Positions 62,192 to 64,000 of a stretch of DNA of 64,000 nt are shown here, in pieces. The stretch covers positions 620,001-684,000 of the forward strand of contig CBDIDG010000006.1 in the NCBI GenBank assembly GCA_965277615.1, given 5' to 3'. Both the position numbers and the translations under genes were made by a program. The DNA comes from Bog-532 sp965277615. GTDB taxonomy: Bacteria > Actinomycetota > Actinomycetes > Streptosporangiales > Streptosporangiaceae. The notes beneath the pieces are model-generated. The model did not search any database. It was given only the letters and a program-made list of their open reading frames with translations, and was not told the DNA's origin. Position 1 is the first letter of the stretch. Every line of letters starts with the position of its first letter.

Positions 62192-62982
62192 GCCGGGTCA
62201 GGGCCATGCGGGAGGCTGTGCCCGCCGAATGGGTCAAGCTGCGCACCGTGCCTAGCACGAAGTGGTTGCTGGCGGCCGTCGTCGCCGTGACGGCGGTGCT
62301 GGGAGTTATAGCCGACGGCGTCACCAGGTGCCCGGCGGCAGCGTGCCAGGTAGATCCGGCCAAGACCAGCCTCATCGGGATCGGCCTCGGCCAGGTCATG
62401 GTGGTCGTCCTCGCCGCGACGGCGATCAGCGGGGAGTACGGCACCGGGATGATCCGCGTCACCTTCGCCGCGATGCCGCACCGGACCGCCGTGCTGGCGG
62501 CGAAGGCGGCCGTCACCATCGGACCGGTGCTGGGCGCTGGCGCCATTGCCGTCCTCGGCTCTGTGCTGGCCGGGCGGCTGATCCTGCCCGGCCATGGGTT
62601 CACTACTGCGCACGGCTACCCGTCGCTGTCGCTGAGCGATGGGCCGGTGTTGCGCGCGGCGGGCGGGTCGGTCCTCTACCTCGCGCTGATCGCGCTGGTC
62701 AGTCTCGGTACCGCCGCCGCCGTGCGGGATACCGCGGCTGCTATCGGCACCGTGCTCGGCCTGCTCTACGTCGTCCCGATTATCGCGGCCGTGCTCGGCA
62801 ACTCAAGCTCGTCCCGGCACCTCCAGCAGATCGCGCCGATGACGGCCGGGCTCGCTATCCAGGCCACCACCGGCCTGCGTAATCTTCCCATCAGTCCCTG
62901 GGCCGGGCTGGGTGTTCTCGCCGCATGGGCCGCCGCGGCCATGCTCGCCGGAAGCCTGCTCCTCCACCTCCGCGACGCATGA
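62188..62982 (+). CDS. ABC-2 permease (second subunit)
   Basis: This 264-residue protein starts at ATG overlapping the previous stop. It has about six helices and shares the permease block GEYGTGMIRVTFAAMPHRTAVLAAKA with the first permease (EYRRGLIRVTFAASPRRGQVLAAKA), so the two are paralogues. A short loop with two Cys (RCPAAACQ) follows helix 1 in place of the sandwich insert. With the ATPase it should form a heterodimeric exporter. Confidence 0.88.
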   Translation: MSRVRAMREAVPAEWVKLRTVPSTKWLLAAVVAVTAVLGVIADGVTRCPAAACQVDPAKTSLIGIGLGQVMVVVLAATAISGEYGTGMIRVTFAAMPHRTAVLAAKAAVTIGPVLGAGAIAVLGSVLAGRLILPGHGFTTAHGYPSLSLSDGPVLRAAGGSVLYLALIALVSLGTAAAVRDTAAAIGTVLGLLYVVPIIAAVLGNSSSSRHLQQIAPMTAGLAIQATTGLRNLPISPWAGLGVLAAWAAAAMLAGSLLLHLRDA

Positions 62983-63019
62983 CCGCCGCCTTCCTGCACC
63001 TAGGACACGTTCCGGGCCA

Positions 63020-63700
63020 TCAGGACTGGGGCCGCTTGATTCCCCGCTCGTAGGCGAAGATCACCGCCTGGGTGCGGTCGCGCAGGCCGAGCTTGGCCAG
63101 GATCCGGACCACATGGGTCTTGACCGTAGTTTCCGACAGGTGCAGGCGCTGGGCGATCTCCTTGTTGGTTGACCCGGCGGCCATCTCGGTGAAGACCTCG
63201 AGCTCCCGCGCGGTCAGCGCGCCGAGCACGTCGGGCTCGGCGGGCCCGGCGGCTTCGGACCCTGCCCGCGACACGAAGCTCCCGGCAAAGGCGTCGAGTA
63301 CGCGACGGGTCGTGCTCGGCGCCAGCACCGCGTCCCCGGTGGCGACGGACCTGATGCCCGACAGGAGCTCGTCGGGCCGGGCGTTCTTGAGCAGGAAACC
63401 GCTCGCGCCGGCCCGCAGGCCGTCGAACGCGTACTCATCGACGTCGAACGTCGTAAGGATGATCACCCGGGTGGGCGGGTTCACCACGGTGATCTTCCTT
63501 GTGGCCTCAATGCCGTCCATGCCGGGCATCCGCACGTCCATGAGCACCACGTCGGGCCGGAGCAGCCCGGTCAGGCGGACGGCCTCGGCCCCGTCCGCGG
63601 CCTCGCCGATGACCTCGATATCCGCCTGGGCGCTGAGAATCATGGCGAAGCCGTGCCGGAGCAGCGGCTGATCGTCGGCCAGCAGGACCCGGATCGTCAC
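63020..63700 (-). CDS. NarL/FixJ-type response regulator
   Basis: This 226-residue protein has a receiver domain with D9/D10, phospho-acceptor D55 in VVLMDVRMPG and K near residue 105 in LLKNARP. The LuxR helix-turn-helix follows at about residues 160-220 (LTARELEVFTEMAAGSTNKEIAQRLHLSETTVKTHVVRILAKLG). It is encoded 11 bp after a NarL-type kinase, its likely partner. The gene converges on the ABC exporter operon. Confidence 0.93.
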   Translation of the reverse strand: MTIRVLLADDQPLLRHGFAMILSAQADIEVIGEAADGAEAVRLTGLLRPDVVLMDVRMPGMDGIEATRKITVVNPPTRVIILTTFDVDEYAFDGLRAGASGFLLKNARPDELLSGIRSVATGDAVLAPSTTRRVLDAFAGSFVSRAGSEAAGPAEPDVLGALTARELEVFTEMAAGSTNKEIAQRLHLSETTVKTHVVRILAKLGLRDRTQAVIFAYERGIKRPQS

Positions 63701-63711
63701 CTTCCTGCCCC

Positions 63712-64000
63712 TCAGGCCAGGTCCAGCTGGGCGGTGACGCGCCAGCCGGTTCCATCGCGCGGCCCGGCGTCCACGTGGCCGCCGAAGAGGCTGGCGCGCT
63801 CGGTCATCCCGCTGACGCCGTGGCCGACCGGGCTGGGCACTTGGCCGCCCGGCAGTCCATCGTCATCGATCTGGAGCTCGACGCGCGGTCCCTGCCGGAT
63901 GACCTGCACGACGACGTGCCGGACGTTCCGGCCGTGTTTGAGCACGTTGGTCAGGCTTTCCTGGACGATCCGGTACAGGGCGAGCTGAGCCGTGGGAAGC
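63712..64000 (-). CDS. NarL-type sensor histidine kinase, partial (C-terminal end)
   Basis: The gene runs out of the window. The visible 96 codons read LALYRIVQESLTNVLKHGR (N-box) and DDDGLPGGQVPSPVGHGVSGMTERA (G-box), as in HisKA_3-type kinases of the NarX/DesK group. The sensor and phospho-acceptor parts lie beyond position 64000. It pairs with the response regulator encoded 11 bp downstream. Confidence 0.88.
   Translation of the reverse strand, partial: LPTAQLALYRIVQESLTNVLKHGRNVRHVVVQVIRQGPRVELQIDDDGLPGGQVPSPVGHGVSGMTERASLFGGHVDAGPRDGTGWRVTAQLDLA

Noticed and set aside
1..64000. CRISPR arrays, insertion sequences, rRNA genes or a complete prophage
   Set aside because: No regularly spaced repeats, no transposase frames and no rRNA sequence were seen; the only mobile-element traces are the tRNA-linked relics.

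Overview
The window is G+C-rich DNA with frequent GTG and TTG starts, many 4-bp stop/start overlaps, ECF sigma factors, a LAL/LuxR giant regulator and actinobacterial-type enzymes. It is best read as chromosome of a soil-type actinomycete (possibly Streptosporangiales-like; the rank below class is a guess). No rRNA, IS element or CRISPR array is seen. One complete tRNA is present.

Left part (1-3.5 kb): an OsmC domain fused to a four-helix membrane domain, about 800 bp of G+C-rich minisatellite-like DNA interrupted by a 56-bp palindrome, a DMT-type transporter and a YchJ-type protein. From 3.6 to 22.1 kb lies a rhamnoside utilisation locus: a LacI regulator, a GH106-like enzyme, a CUT1-type sugar importer without its own ATPase, two GH78 alpha-L-rhamnosidases, an aldo/keto reductase, a PhyH-type Fe/2OG dioxygenase, an arabinose/fucose-isomerase-like protein and L-rhamnose isomerase. 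LacI-type operator candidates with a shared CGATTCA half-site lie before the GH106-like gene, the importer and the dioxygenase. The second GH78 gene carries an apparent one-base deletion that puts it in frame with the dioxygenase gene.

From 22.2 to 29 kb is an eroded integrative-element region: an intact tRNA-Val(UAC), a 3' tRNA fragment 5.7 kb downstream, duplicated flanks, an endonuclease VII-type gene with a frameshift and a tyrosine-integrase pseudogene. Between the tRNA copies sit an alpha/beta hydrolase, a membrane protein and an ECF41 sigma factor with its partner epimerase, preceded by a matching ECF41-type promoter. From 29.3 to 35.7 kb an MFS/small protein/VIT operon and a 6PGDH-like dehydrogenase flank a LAL regulator. 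Two 29-bp sites (27/29 identical) sit in the same orientation and at nearly the same distance from both target genes. A ParB-like gene here is broken by an in-frame TGA.

The most notable block is 35.9-44.5 kb: isoG-isoH-isoI-isoJ-like genes (CoA transferase, SDR, two glutathione transferases), aldehyde dehydrogenase, glutathione synthetase and a gamma-glutamyl hydrolase on one strand, with divergent glutamate-cysteine ligase and a MarR regulator. This is the downstream half of glutathione-dependent epoxide catabolism (as in isoprene or styrene degraders), with its own glutathione synthesis but no monooxygenase in the window. The amidase-type enzyme is a candidate for the unassigned step that strips the gamma-glutamyl group.

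The right part (45-64 kb) holds a DHA2 efflux pump, an FAD oxidoreductase, a DUF1345 protein, an ArsR-phosphatase fusion with an ArsR-type operator next to a chromate transporter, a secreted phosphatase, a sigma factor/membrane protein/ABC operon, a two-component system divergent from a second ABC exporter, and a NarL-type two-component system cut by the window end.
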